NCBI RefSeq assembly: GCF_013283785.1
Contig: NZ_JABCPZ010000039.1
Location: 1-59,298, forward strand
DNA length: 59,298 nucleotides
Source: Nonomuraea antri
GTDB lineage: Bacteria > Actinomycetota > Actinomycetes > Streptosporangiales > Streptosporangiaceae
Direction of reading: 5' to 3'
Shown here piece after piece: positions 41,175 to 51,300 of the stretch. Position numbers and translations under genes: made by a program. Positions within the stretch are counted from its first letter, which is position 1. Each line of letters opens with the position of its first letter. Below the pieces are notes generated by a model. That model was not told where the DNA came from. It saw only the letters and a program-made list of their open reading frames with translations, and did not search any database.

Positions 41175-42137
41175 TCAGGCGGCCTTGGCCGGGTCGACCT
41201 CGAAGAGCTTCGCGACGTCGTCCAGCATGGAGTGCGCGCCCTGGATGCCCACCGCGCTCATCCAGGTCAGGTCGCTGACCTCGTGCTTGACGCCCTTGAG
41301 CTTGCCCCACAGCGGGTTGCCGACGAACTTCTCCTTCGGGCCGTCCGACGACGGGTCCGGGTAGGTGGCCACGAAGATGTGGTCGGCGTCCAGTTCGGAG
41401 ATGCGTTCCTGGCTCACGTCCACCGCGATCGCGCCCTCCTTGGTCGGCTGGCCCGCCGGACGCGGGAAGCCGACGTCCTTCAGCACCACGCCCGAGTAGG
41501 AGTTCTCCACGTACAGGCGGGTGGTGGGCTCGCCGGCGAAGCGCACCACGGAGATCGTCGGCAGCTCGCCGTCCTTGGCCTTGATGGATGCGCCGATCTT
41601 GCCGGCCCGCTCCTCGAACGCCTTGATCTTGGTGTCGGCCAGCTGCTCCTTGCCCAGGGCCTGGCCCATGAGCCGCAGGTTGTCCTTCCAGATGGCCCCG
41701 GTGGTCTCGCTGAACACGGTCGGGGCGATCTTGGAGAGCTTCTCGTACAGGGCCTCGTGCCTGACCTTGGCCGAGACGATCAGGTCGGGCTTGAGGGCCT
41801 GCACCTTCTCCAGGCTCGGCGCCTCCAGGGTGCCCACGGCGGTGGCGTTCTTGCCGTACGTGCTCAGCACCGTCCCGAGGTAGTCGGGCAGCTTGTCGTC
41901 GATCGCCCGGTACGTCGTGTACCCGACCACCTCGGTCTCCAGCGTGAGCACGGCGTCCACGAAGCTCTGGTCGAGCGCGACGATCCGCTTCGGCTGGGTC
42001 GGGATCCTGGTCTCACCCATGGCGTGCTTGATGGTTCGGAACGGCGCCTCGCCTCCGGTGGCCGCCGGCTGCGTGGAACCGCAGGCCGCGACCCCCGCCA
42101 TGAGGAAAGCGGCGACCAGCACGCGCAACGGTTTCAT
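41175..42137 (-). CDS. Iron-siderophore ABC transporter substrate-binding lipoprotein
   Basis: Extracytoplasmic siderophore receptor, 320 residues, type III binding protein (FecB/FepB class). Lipobox MAGVAAC near residue 19. IKHAMGETRIPTQPKRIVALDQSFVDAVLTLETEVVGY opens the N-terminal lobe; LEKVQALKPDLIVSAK and ELDADHIFVATYPDP are family-typical. It is divergent from its permease/ATPase genes across an iron box, so expression is expected when iron is scarce. The exact siderophore cannot be read from sequence. Confidence 0.93.
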   Translation of the reverse strand: MKPLRVLVAAFLMAGVAACGSTQPAATGGEAPFRTIKHAMGETRIPTQPKRIVALDQSFVDAVLTLETEVVGYTTYRAIDDKLPDYLGTVLSTYGKNATAVGTLEAPSLEKVQALKPDLIVSAKVRHEALYEKLSKIAPTVFSETTGAIWKDNLRLMGQALGKEQLADTKIKAFEERAGKIGASIKAKDGELPTISVVRFAGEPTTRLYVENSYSGVVLKDVGFPRPAGQPTKEGAIAVDVSQERISELDADHIFVATYPDPSSDGPKEKFVGNPLWGKLKGVKHEVSDLTWMSAVGIQGAHSMLDDVAKLFEVDPAKAA

Positions 42138-42158
42138 CAGATTCCCTTCTCGACGAAC

Positions 42159-42194
42159 TTAGGTAAACCTCATTTAGGTTAGGGCTGCCTAACC
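42159..42194. promoter_or_regulatory. DtxR/IdeR-type iron box (two abutting sites)
   Basis: TTAGGTTAGGGCTGCCTAACC... core at 42174-42194 matches the iron-dependent regulator consensus (TTAGGTTAG-CTAACCTAA type), with inverted arms TTAGG/CCTAA. A second shorter match TTAGGTAAACCT lies at 42159-42170. Their position between the divergent binding-protein and permease genes implies iron repression of both. Confidence 0.85.
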
Positions 42195-42238
42195 TGGCAT
42201 ACTTCACCAGGATCGGGCAAACGCTGAGGAGGCAAAAC

Positions 42239-43273
42239 GTGACCGCAACGGCCATCGCGCCGCGCCTGCAGGGCGTCCGGCGGCGACGGCTCGGCGTCCT
42301 CCTCGGGCTCCTCGCGGCGGTCCTGGTCGCGGTGGCGCTGAGCATCGCGATCGGCTCCAAGCCCATCCCGCTCGCCGACTCCTGGCACGCGCTCACCGCG
42401 CCGACCGGCTCGGTGAACGACGAGGTCATCCGCTCGCTGCGCATCCCGCGCACGATCATCGGCGTGCTGGCCGGCGTCGCGCTCGGCGTGGCGGGCGCGC
42501 TCATGCAGGGACACACCAGGAACCCGCTGGCCGACCCCGGGCTGCTCGGCGTCACGCAGGGCGCGGCCTTCGCGATGATCGGCTCGATCATCCTGCTCGG
42601 CACCTCCAGCCTGCTCGCCTACATCTGGTTCGGCCTGGCCGGCGCGCTGATCGCGAGCGTCGGCGTGTTCGCGCTCGGCATGGTCGGCGGCCGGGGCGGC
42701 CCCACCCCGGTCACGCTCGCGCTGGCCGGCACCGCCGTCAGCGCCCTGCTCCACGCGCTGACCTCCGCGCTCGTCCTGCTCGACGAGCAGGCCATGGACG
42801 TCTTCCGCTTCTGGCAGTCCGGCTCCATCGCCGGGCGCGGCGCCGAGGTGATCTGGCAGGTGCTGCCGTTCATCCTGGTCGGGCTGGTGCTGGCGCTGGT
42901 CAACGCCCCGGCGCTGAACGCGCTCTCGCTGGGCGAGGACGTGGCCCGCGGCCTCGGCCAGAACATCGCCATGACCAGGGCCGTCGGCGTGGCCGCCGTC
43001 ACCCTGCTGTCGGGTGCCGCGGTCGCGGTGTGCGGGTCGCTGGCGTTCGTCGGGCTGATCGTGCCGCACCTGGTCCGCCCGCTGTCGGGCACCGACCATC
43101 GGTGGCTGCTGCCGTACTCGGGGCTGATCGGCGCGGCGCTGCTGCTGCTCGCCGACGTCATCGGCCGCGTGGTCGCGCCGCCCGGCGAACTCGAGGTGGG
43201 CGTGGTGCTCGCGCTGATCGGCGCGCCGTTCTTCATCGCCCTGGTACGCCGAAGGAAGCCGGTGCGACTTTGA
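42239..43273 (+). CDS. FecCD-family siderophore permease, subunit 1
   Basis: 344 residues with about ten hydrophobic segments. Conserved FecCD segments: [75 protein letters not shown] and [22 protein letters not shown] (coupling region). GTG at 42239 has a GAGGAGG ribosome binding site. The TTGA at 43270-43273 overlaps the next start, so the two permeases are translationally coupled. Confidence 0.94.
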   Translation: MTATAIAPRLQGVRRRRLGVLLGLLAAVLVAVALSIAIGSKPIPLADSWHALTAPTGSVNDEVIRSLRIPRTIIGVLAGVALGVAGALMQGHTRNPLADPGLLGVTQGAAFAMIGSIILLGTSSLLAYIWFGLAGALIASVGVFALGMVGGRGGPTPVTLALAGTAVSALLHALTSALVLLDEQAMDVFRFWQSGSIAGRGAEVIWQVLPFILVGLVLALVNAPALNALSLGEDVARGLGQNIAMTRAVGVAAVTLLSGAAVAVCGSLAFVGLIVPHLVRPLSGTDHRWLLPYSGLIGAALLLLADVIGRVVAPPGELEVGVVLALIGAPFFIALVRRRKPVRL

Positions 43274-44313
43274 CCACACTCCCCCTGCGCGTCGCCGGAC
43301 TCTCCTGGCGGCTGCGGCCCCGTGGCGTCACGCTGGCCGTGACCGGCCTGGCGCTGCTGGTGCTGCTCATGGCGCTGAACATGCGCATCGGCGACATCCC
43401 GATGAGCGTGGCCGAGGTGATCGGCGGCGCGATCGACGTCAACAGCCCCAACCACTTCGTCGTCATGGACCTGCGCCTGCCGCGCGCCCTGACCGGCGCC
43501 CTGGTCGGCGCGGCGCTCGCGCTGTCCGGCGCGATCATCCAGTCCATCGCGCGCAACCCGCTGGCCAGCCCGGAGATCCTCGGCGTGACCACCGGCGCGT
43601 CGGTCACGGTGGTGGCCGGCGTGGTGGCCAGCGGCAGCGCGTACGGCGGCGTCAGCGGCCTGCTGTCCACCCTGGGCATCCCGGCGCTGGCCCTGCTCGG
43701 CGGCCTGATCGGCGCGTTCGTCGTGTACGGCCTGGCCTGGCGGCGCGGGCTGGACGGCTACCGCCTGGTCCTGGTCGGCATCGGCGTGGCCGCGGTGTTC
43801 ACCAACGTCAAGTACTGGCTGCTGACCATCGGCGACGTCAACGACACCAGCAGGGCCATGGTCTGGATCACCGGCTCGCTCAACGCCCGCGGCTGGGAGC
43901 ACGTCGTGCCGGTGGCGTGCGCGCTGGCCGTGCTGGTGCCGCTGACCCTGCTCGGCACCCGTTCGCTGAACGCGCTGCGCTTCGGCGACGACACGGTCAC
44001 CGCGCTCGGCGTGCGGATGAACCTGGCGCGCGGCCTGATGATCCTGGCCGCCGTGCTGCTGGCCGCGGTGGCGACCGCGTCGGCCGGGCCGATCGCGTTC
44101 GTGGCGCTGGCCTCGCCGCAGATCGCGCTCCGGCTGACCCGCTCCGCCCAGCCGCCGCTGCTGTGCTCGGCGATCGTCGGCGCGGCGCTGACGACCGCAT
44201 CCGACCTGATCGCGCGGACCCTGTTCGCCCCGATCGAACTGCCCGTCGGCGTCGTCACCGCCGTGCTGGGCGCCCCTTACCTGATCCACCTCATCTGGAG
44301 GGCCCGCAAATGA
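43270..44313 (+). CDS. FecCD-family siderophore permease, subunit 2
   Basis: 347 residues, second half of the heterodimeric channel. The start is TTG 43270, overlapping the stop of subunit 1; no ATG or GTG suits better. Typical blocks are [58 protein letters not shown] and [18 protein letters not shown], then [22 protein letters not shown]. Its stop overlaps the ATP-binding gene start (ATGA). Confidence 0.93.
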   Translation: MTTLPLRVAGLSWRLRPRGVTLAVTGLALLVLLMALNMRIGDIPMSVAEVIGGAIDVNSPNHFVVMDLRLPRALTGALVGAALALSGAIIQSIARNPLASPEILGVTTGASVTVVAGVVASGSAYGGVSGLLSTLGIPALALLGGLIGAFVVYGLAWRRGLDGYRLVLVGIGVAAVFTNVKYWLLTIGDVNDTSRAMVWITGSLNARGWEHVVPVACALAVLVPLTLLGTRSLNALRFGDDTVTALGVRMNLARGLMILAAVLLAAVATASAGPIAFVALASPQIALRLTRSAQPPLLCSAIVGAALTTASDLIARTLFAPIELPVGVVTAVLGAPYLIHLIWRARK

Positions 44314-45107
44314 GGCTGCAGGCGGCGTCCGTCAAGCTAGGTTACGGCGAGCGCGTCATCGTCGACGGGCTCGACCTCGGCATCGAGGCGGGCACGGTGA
44401 CCACCATCATCGGCCCGAACGGCTGCGGCAAGTCCACGCTGCTGCGCGCGCTCGGCCGGCTGCTCAAGCCGCAGGGCGGCGAGGTGCTGCTGGACGGCAA
44501 GCGCATCGACAAGATCCCCACCCGCGAGGTGGCCAAGGTGCTCGGCGTGCTGCCCCAGGCGCCGACCGCGCCCGAGGGGCTGACCGTGGCCGACCTGGTG
44601 GCCAGGGGCAGGCACCCGCACCAGACCTGGTACCGCCAGTGGTCATCGGACGACGAGGCCGCCGTCGGCGAGGCGCTGGCCATGACCGGGCTGGCCGACC
44701 TGGCCGAACGCCCGCTGGACGAGCTGTCGGGCGGCCAGCGGCAGCGCGCCTGGATCTCGATGGCGCTGGCGCAGGGCACCGATCTGCTGCTGCTCGACGA
44801 GCCCACCACGTTCCTGGACCTGGCTCACCAGGTGGAGGTGCTGGAGCTGGTACGGCACCTGCACCAGGCGGCCGGCCGCACCATCGTGATGGTGCTGCAC
44901 GACCTCAACCTGGCGGCCCGCTACGCCGACCGGCTGGTGGCCATGCGCGCGGGCCGGGTGGTCGCCTCGGGCACGCCGCACGAGGTGCTGACCGAGGACC
45001 TGCTGCGCGCGGTGTTCGAGCTGGACGCCAAGGTCATCGAGGACCCGGTGGCGGGCACCCCGCTGGTGGTGCCGATCGGCACCCACTCCGCGCGGCTTCC
45101 CGAGTAG
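44310..45107 (+). CDS. Siderophore ABC transporter ATP-binding protein (FecE/FepC-like)
   Basis: 265 residues. Walker [11 protein letters not shown] near residue 36, Q-loop [29 protein letters not shown] (the siderophore-type loop), signature [20 protein letters not shown], Walker [17 protein letters not shown] and switch [14 protein letters not shown]. All ATPase motifs are intact. Four-base overlap with the second permease gene; ribosome binding site CTGGAGG. The gene ends inside a 29-bp duplication shared with the converging TPR gene. Confidence 0.95.
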   Translation: MRLQAASVKLGYGERVIVDGLDLGIEAGTVTTIIGPNGCGKSTLLRALGRLLKPQGGEVLLDGKRIDKIPTREVAKVLGVLPQAPTAPEGLTVADLVARGRHPHQTWYRQWSSDDEAAVGEALAMTGLADLAERPLDELSGGQRQRAWISMALAQGTDLLLLDEPTTFLDLAHQVEVLELVRHLHQAAGRTIVMVLHDLNLAARYADRLVAMRAGRVVASGTPHEVLTEDLLRAVFELDAKVIEDPVAGTPLVVPIGTHSARLPE

Positions 45108-45142
45108 TCCGGTCCTCCGCGCGGCTCCCGAGCAGCTCAGTC
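45086..45142. repeat. Imperfect 28-29 bp tandem duplication across two convergent gene ends
   Basis: Unit 1 (45086-45114) and unit 2 (45115-45142) share ctccgcgcggct-cccgag-ag-c---gtc with few differences. Unit 1 contains the stop of the ATP-binding gene, unit 2 the stop of the TPR gene (minus strand). Confidence 0.8.
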
Positions 45143-46807
45143 CTCCGCGAGCGCGCGCCTGATGTCGGCGTCGTCGGGGTTCAGCTCGGCGGCCCTGCGC
45201 AGGTCCTGCCTGGCCTCGGCGGCGCGCCCGGTCGCCCGGTACACCACCGACCGGTTGAACAGCAGGTCGGCCGTCTCCCCCAGCTTGATCGCGTGGGTCA
45301 GGTCGGCCAGCGCCGCCTCGTGCGCGCCGCGCTGGAAGGCCAGCTCGCCCCGGTTCGCCCAGGCGGCCGCCAGGTCGGGCGCCAGCTCCAGCGCCGCGTC
45401 GAAGGCGCTCAGCGCCTCCTGGTGCCTGCCCTGCGCGGCCTCCACCTGCCCGAGCACGCACAGCAGGTACGCGTTGCGCGGCTCCAGCTCCAGCCCCCTG
45501 CGCACGTCGGCCCTGGCCGCGCCGAAGTCGCCGTAGGCCACCAGCAGCCCGGCGCGGTTGACGTACGCGCCGACGAACGCCGGGTCGAGGTCGAGCGTGT
45601 GGTCGAGGTCGGCGCGGGCGCCCGCGTAGTCGCCGGTGGCGTAACGCACCTCGGCCCGGTTGTAGTACGCCTCGGGGAAGGGCGGGCTGAGCCGCATCAC
45701 CGACTCGTAGTCGGCCACCGCCTCGGCCGTCCGGCCCAGCCGGTGCAGCAGGTTGCCGCGGTCGAGGTAGTGGTCGGGGTATCCGGGATCGGCCGCGATG
45801 GCGGCGTCGTAGCAGGTCAGCGCCTCGGCGGTGCGTCCTGCCGCGGCGAGGAGCTGGCCGCGGTTGGCCAGCAGCACCAGCCGGTGCACCGGGTGCTCGC
45901 CCGGCAGGTCGCGCTCGGCCAGCGCGATGGCCTCCTCGACCAGGCTCAGCGCCGCGTCGTGACGGCCCCTGCGCAGCTCGACCAGAGCCTTGCCGTTGAG
46001 GTCGAAGCCCAGGTGGAAGGCGCGGTCACGGGCGTCGGGCAGCAGCCCGGCGATCGTGACGGCCTCGTTGATCCAGGCCAGGGCCTGCTCGGGGTCTCTG
46101 CGCGCGGGGTCGTGGTGGCGTACCAGGATCATCGCGGTGCCGTAGGCCAGCGTGGCGCGGGTGCGCGGCTCGGTGACGTGCCGCCTGGCCGTGTCGTACA
46201 GCTCGCGGGCCTCGTCTTCGCGCTCGATGGCCTCCAGGGCCGCGGCCACCCGTTTGGCCAGCAGTTCCCACGCCTCGGGGTCGGCCTGGTGCGCCATGCC
46301 GCGCAGCGTCTCCAGCCCGGACTCGGCCATGGCGTGGTGAAAGCCCTCGTCGCGGTAGCGGTCGAAGTCCGTGCGCAGCGGGCCGCCACCGGCCTCGGAC
46401 GGCCCGCGCACCACCCGCAGCAGCCCGGCGTCGAGCCGCCGGCCCAGCACCTCGACCAGTTCGGTGTCGGTCGGGTCGGCCTCGTCCAGGTTGGCCACCG
46501 TCAGCTCGGCCGGGCCGCTCCTGGCCAGATGCTCGCGGACGAACTCGGCGAGCCCGTTGGCGATGCGCAGCGTGCGCCGGGCGCCGGGGATGAGGATGCG
46601 CTCGGCCCGAGGCACGGTGTCGGCCAGCGACGTCCTGTGCCGGGGCACGGGCAGGTGCGGGGCGGCCACCCGGAGCTCGATGTCGTGCGCGGCGACCAGT
46701 TCCGGCCAGCGGGCCAGCGCGTCGGGGACGATCCGGTCGAGCAGCGCGGACGCCAGCGTGTAGGGGCCGCCCACCCGGCGGTCCGCGTCGAGGACGATCG
46801 TGTTCAC
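45137..46807 (-). CDS. TPR-repeat protein with degenerate ATPase-like N-terminus
   Basis: 556 residues, no signal or membrane segment. The first 150 residues end in VANLDEADPTDTELVEVLGRRLDAGLLRVV, which resembles the Walker B/sensor stretch of STAND-type regulators, but no P-loop precedes it. From about residue 170 to the end there are eight or more TPR units, e.g. YLDRGNLLHRLGRTAEAVADYESVMRL, PEAYYNRAEVRYATGDYAGARADLDHTL and AWANRGELAFQRGAHEAALADLTHAI, expected to form a superhelical protein- or peptide-binding scaffold. GTG at 46807 has AGAAGG upstream. A 24-codon ORF ends 52 bases upstream on the same strand and may be a partner peptide. Confidence 0.88.
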   Translation of the reverse strand: MNTIVLDADRRVGGPYTLASALLDRIVPDALARWPELVAAHDIELRVAAPHLPVPRHRTSLADTVPRAERILIPGARRTLRIANGLAEFVREHLARSGPAELTVANLDEADPTDTELVEVLGRRLDAGLLRVVRGPSEAGGGPLRTDFDRYRDEGFHHAMAESGLETLRGMAHQADPEAWELLAKRVAAALEAIEREDEARELYDTARRHVTEPRTRATLAYGTAMILVRHHDPARRDPEQALAWINEAVTIAGLLPDARDRAFHLGFDLNGKALVELRRGRHDAALSLVEEAIALAERDLPGEHPVHRLVLLANRGQLLAAAGRTAEALTCYDAAIAADPGYPDHYLDRGNLLHRLGRTAEAVADYESVMRLSPPFPEAYYNRAEVRYATGDYAGARADLDHTLDLDPAFVGAYVNRAGLLVAYGDFGAARADVRRGLELEPRNAYLLCVLGQVEAAQGRHQEALSAFDAALELAPDLAAAWANRGELAFQRGAHEAALADLTHAIKLGETADLLFNRSVVYRATGRAAEARQDLRRAAELNPDDADIRRALAED

Positions 46808-46859
46808 TTGGCCTTCTTCCCTGTGGTCGGCGTCCCCTCGCGACGCCGACCCGCAGTTG

Positions 46860-46934
46860 TCAGGGAGTGTGCCTGGGCGCCGCGCCGGCGGCAGGCTTCA
46901 CTGTTCCCGGCCTGTGAACCACGATCCTCTTCAT
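46860..46934 (-). CDS. Putative microprotein, 24 aa, upstream of the TPR gene
   Basis: ATG at 46934 has GAAGGG five to six bases upstream, a good ribosome binding site; an ATG two codons earlier (46940) is too close to it. The product starts MKRIVVHRPG, is basic (three Arg, two Lys, two His) and ends APRHTP with no acidic residue. A TTGACA-like -35 (46977-46982) and weak -10 (46954-46959) stand in front. Coding status is unproven: no homologue is recognised. A role as a TPR ligand or precursor peptide is only a hypothesis. The rest of 46935-47062 is AT-rich and holds no other gene. Confidence 0.4.
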   Translation of the reverse strand: MKRIVVHRPGTVKPAAGAAPRHTP

Positions 46935-47062
46935 CGGCATCCCTTCGCGGTTGACGATCTCGGATGACCGGTACATGTCAACACATAGAAAAGACGTCGA
47001 TCAACCCTTATCCGGGAAGAGATATTTTCGATACAGGCCGTAATAGTGAGATATGTCCGAAA

Positions 47063-48244
47063 TCAGTCGCCGAGGATGGCGTCCACGAACACCTCGGGGT
47101 CGAACGGCGCCAGGTCGTCGGGACCCTCGCCGAGCCCCACCAGCTTGACCGGCACGCCCAGCTCCCGCTGCACCGCGATGACGATGCCGCCCTTGGCGGT
47201 GCCGTCGAGCTTGGTCAGCGCGATGCCGGTGATGTTCACGACCTCGGCGAACACCTGGGCCTGGCGCATGCCGTTCTGGCCCGTGGTGGCGTCGAGCACC
47301 AGCAGCACCTCGTCGACCGTGGCCTTCTTCTCGATGACCCGCTTGACCTTGCCCAGCTCGTCCATGAGACCGGTCTTGGTGTGCAGGCGGCCGGCCGTGT
47401 CGACGATGACGACGTCGGCCTTCTCCTCGATGCCCTTGGCCACCGCGTCGAAGGCCACCGAGGCGGGGTCGCCGCCCTCCGGCCCGCGCACCACGTCGGC
47501 GCCGACCCGGTCGCCCCAGGTCTGGAGCTGGTCGGCGGCCGCGGCGCGGAAGGTGTCGGCCGCGCCGAGCACGACCTTCTTGCCGTCGCCGACGAGCGAG
47601 CGCGCCAGCTTGCCCGTGGTGGTGGTCTTGCCGGTGCCGTTGACGCCCACGACCAGCACCACGGCCGGACGCTCACCGTGCTTCTGGATGTGCAGCGTGC
47701 GGTCGAGGTCGGGGTTGACCTGGGTGAGCAGCTGCTCGCGCAGCAACCCGCGAACCTCCTGCGGGGTGCGGCTGCCCAGCACCTTGACCTTGGTGCGCAG
47801 CTCCTCGACCATCACCTGCGTCGGCGCCACGCCGACGTCCGCGGTGATCAGGCTCTCCTCGATCTCGTCCCAGACGTCGTCGTCGAGCCTGTCGCGCGAC
47901 AGCAGCTCCAGCAGGCCGCGGCCGAGCGCGCTCTGCGAGCGGGCCAGCCTGGAGCGCAGCCGCACCATCCGGCCGGCCGACGGCGGCGGCACCTCGACCT
48001 CGGGCTCGACCACCATGGGCTCGGCCGGCTTGACCGGCGGCGGCGGGAGCGTGGTGGTCGCCCCTTCGGCCTCCTCGCCCACTCCGGCGGGCCGCTCCTC
48101 CTCCTCGGGGAGCGGCGGCGCCTCCGGCGGCTTGACGGGCGGCGGCGCCGCCTTGCCACCCGGCCTGAACAGCAGGAAGAGACCGCCCGCCGCCAGCAGG
48201 GCGACGACGGCCACGATCACGATGACGCCGAGATAACCTTCCAC
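47063..48244 (-). CDS. ftsY: Signal recognition particle receptor FtsY
   Basis: GTPase that docks SRP-bound ribosomes at the membrane. 393 residues. GTG at 48244 gives an N-terminal membrane anchor (VIVIVAVVALLAAGGLFLLF), a Pro/Glu-rich acidic A region (about 30-85), the helical N domain and the NG GTPase: G1 VVGVNGTGKTTTTGKLA, G2-region DTFRAAAADQLQTW, G3 VIVDTAGRL and TKLDGTAKGG with the C-terminal GLGEGPDDLAPFDPEVFVDAIL typical of FtsY. It follows smc by 68 bases, the usual actinobacterial order. Confidence 0.97.
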   Translation of the reverse strand: MEGYLGVIVIVAVVALLAAGGLFLLFRPGGKAAPPPVKPPEAPPLPEEEERPAGVGEEAEGATTTLPPPPVKPAEPMVVEPEVEVPPPSAGRMVRLRSRLARSQSALGRGLLELLSRDRLDDDVWDEIEESLITADVGVAPTQVMVEELRTKVKVLGSRTPQEVRGLLREQLLTQVNPDLDRTLHIQKHGERPAVVLVVGVNGTGKTTTTGKLARSLVGDGKKVVLGAADTFRAAAADQLQTWGDRVGADVVRGPEGGDPASVAFDAVAKGIEEKADVVIVDTAGRLHTKTGLMDELGKVKRVIEKKATVDEVLLVLDATTGQNGMRQAQVFAEVVNITGIALTKLDGTAKGGIVIAVQRELGVPVKLVGLGEGPDDLAPFDPEVFVDAILGD

Positions 48245-48300
48245 AAGATGTCAGTTTTCCAGATCAACCAGCGTGCTCATGCCCAAGGGCGCGCGGACCG

Positions 48301-48327
48301 GGCCGATTCGCGTCAGGCCGATTCGCG
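48301..48327. repeat. Perfect 12-bp direct repeat at the smc 3' end
   Basis: ggccgattcgcg occurs at 48301-48312 and 48316-48327, separated by tca, which is the complement of the smc stop codon (48313-48315). One copy is the last coding bases of smc, the other lies just after the stop. Confidence 0.85.
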
Positions 48328-51300
48328 CTCGCGCAGCCGCTGGCTGACCACCTGGGTCACGCCGTCGCCGCGCATCGACACGCCGTAGAGCGCGTCGGCG
48401 ATCTCCATCGTCCGCTTGTTGTGCGTGATGACGATGAGCTGTGAGCTCTGCCGCAGTTCCTCGAACAGGGTCAGCAGCCGCTGCGTGTTGGTGTCGTCGA
48501 GCGCGGCCTCGACCTCGTCCATCACGTAGAACGGCGAAGGCCGCGCCTTGAAGATGGAGATCAGGAACGCCACCGCGGTCAGCGAGCGCTCGCCGCCCGA
48601 CAGCAGCGACAGCCGCTTGACCTTCTTGCCCGGCGGCCTGGCCTCCACCTCGATGCCGGTGGTCAGCATGTCGTCGGGAACTGTGAGCACCAGCCGGCCG
48701 TCGCCGCCGGGGAACACCCTGGTGAAGATCTGCTCGAACTCGCGCGCCACGTCCTCGTACGCCGAGGCGAACATCTGCTCCACCCGGTCGTCGACCTCCT
48801 TGACCACGGTCAGCAGGTCGCGCCTGGTCTTCTTGAGGTCTTCGAGCTGCGAGGTGAGGAAGGCGTGGCGCTCCTCCAGCGCGGCGAACTCCTCCAGGGC
48901 CAGCGGGTTGACCTTGCCGAGCTGGTTCATCTGCCGCTCGGCGGCCCTGGCCCGCTTCTCCTGCTCCTCGCGCACGTACGGGACGGGCGGGTCGCCGGGG
49001 ACCTCGGCGTCGGGGCCGTACTCGGAGATCAGCGCCTCGGTCTCGACCCCGAACTCCTCCAGCGCGCGCTGTTCGAGCTGTTCGAGACGCAGCCGCTGCT
49101 CGGTGCGCGCGACCTCGCTGCCGTGCACCCGGTTGACCAGCTTGTCGAGCTCCTGGCCCAGCTCACGCACGCGCACGCGGACCTGCTTGAGCTCGGCGTC
49201 GATCGCCACCCTGGCCAGGTCGGCCTCGTCGCGCTCCCTGGAGGCGAGCTGCACGGAGGCCGTGAGAGCTCTCAGCACCTGCTTGGCGCCCTCGCTCACC
49301 GCTTCGGCCACCCGGGCCTGCCGGCGGCGTCTGGCGCGCTGAGCCGCCGCCTGAGCGCGTTCGGCGCGCTCGCGCTGGGCGGCGCGCAGCAGGCCGTCGG
49401 CCCGGCCCTCGATGCTCTTGACGCGTTCTTCCGCGGTGCGGACCTGCAGGCGGGTGTCCATCTCTCGCTGCCTGGCGCTCTCGCAGGCCGCGGCCAGGTC
49501 GTCGCGCAGGTCGGCGGTGGGCTCGGACTCCAGCTCCTGGGCGTATTCGGCCTCGGCCAGCCGGATCTCCAGCTCGGTCAGCTCCTCCAGGCTCGCCGCG
49601 CGCGACTCCTCGGCCGCGGTGACGCTGCCCGCCAGGCGTTCCGCCTCGGCGTGCGCGGCGGCGGCCGCCGCTTCGAGCTGGGCCAGCCGCTTGGCGGCGG
49701 CGGCGTTGCGCTGGTCGGCCTCCCGCTGGCGGCCCCTGACCTGGTCGAGCGTGCCCTGCGCGGCGCTCACCCCGGCCTGCGCGGTGGTGACGGCGGTCTG
49801 CGCCTCGTTCACGTGCGCCTGCGCGGACTCCACCGCGGCCTGCGCCTCGTGCTCGCCCGACACGGCCGAGTCGAGCGCGTGCGCCGTCTCCTCGGCGGTG
49901 GACCCGGCCGCTTCGAGATCGCGTACGGCCTCGTCGAACGCGGCCCGCACCTGCAGCACGGACGTGCCGCCCTCGGACCCGCCGGTGACCAGGTGCGCGC
50001 CCACGACGTCGCCGGTGCTGGTGACGGCGCGCAGGTTGGCGTGCCGTTCGACGACCTGGCGGGCGGCGCCGAGATCGTCGACCACGACCACGTCGGCCAG
50101 CACCCGGTCGATCGGCCCGCGCAGGTGATCGGGCACGGTGACCAGCTCGGCGGCCCACCGGCCGCCCACCGGGGCGGGCAGCCGCCGCTCGGCCGCCGCG
50201 GGACCGGCCACCAGCAGCGTCGCCCGGCCGTCCGCGCCGGACTTGAGCAGGTCGAGCGCGTCGACGGCGGTGTCGAGCGACTTGACCGCGATGGCCTCGG
50301 CGACCGGGCCGAGCACGGCCGCGATCGCCACCTCCGCGCCCGGCGTGACCTGCAGCGAGGCGGCCAGCGGGCCGAGCACGCCGGCCAGGTCGGCGTCGAG
50401 CAGCGCGGCGCCGCCGTTGCCCGTGGCCAGGCCGAGCTCCAGCGCGTCGCGGCGGGCCTGCAGCGCGGCGACCGCCCGCTGGGCCTGCTGGTCGGCGGCG
50501 CGGGCGCCGCTCACGGCGGACTTGGCGGCCTGCAGCGCGGCGCGTGGCGCGTCGAGCGCGCTCTTGGCGTCGTCGGCGGCGGCGCGCGCCTCGTCGGCGG
50601 CGGCCTTCGCCTCCTCCACCAGCTCCTGCGCGGTGGCCAGTTCGGCGGCGAGCGCCGGGTCGGCGGCGGGCTCCTCGCTCCGCTGCGTCTCCAGCTCCTC
50701 CAGCGCCTGGCGCTCGCGCTCGGCGGCGTCGGACACGGCCCGCTGGAGCCGGCCGATCTCCTCCTCCGCGGCGCGGGCCCTGCTGCGCACGGAGTCGGCC
50801 TGGCCGCGCAGCTTGGCCAGGCCCTCGCGCCGGTCGGCGGCGGCCCTGGCGGCCATCGCCAGCCGCTGCTCCTCGGCGCTCAGCGCGGCCTCGGACTCGG
50901 CCCGCCGCTGGACGGCGTCGTCGAGCAGCTCGTGGGCCTGGTCGAGCTCCGCCTGAAGGATTAATTCGCGCTCGCGCACCTCGGCGGCCTCGCGTTCGAG
51001 GTCTTCCGGGTCGCGGCCGCGGCGTTCGATGGAGGCGGCGTCGAGCGCGTGGCGGTGCCGTTCGGCGGCGAGCTGCCCGAGCCCGGTGACGCGCTCGCGC
51101 AGCGACGACAGCCCGAAGTAGGTCTCCTGCGCGGCCCGCAGTTTGGGCTGGGCCTCGGCCTCGGCGGCCTCCAGCGCGCTCTCGCGCTGCTGGCCCTCGG
51201 CCAGCTCGGTCTCGACCTGGTTGCGCCTGGCGGTGATCGCGGCCTCGTCGGCGGCCTCGCGCTCCAGCGTCGTACGCAGGATGCACACGTCGTCGGCGAG

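Noticed and set aside
49163..51286. Alternative minus-strand frame inside smc
   Set aside because: Extremely Arg/Ala/Gly-rich shadow of the SMC coiled-coil frame.
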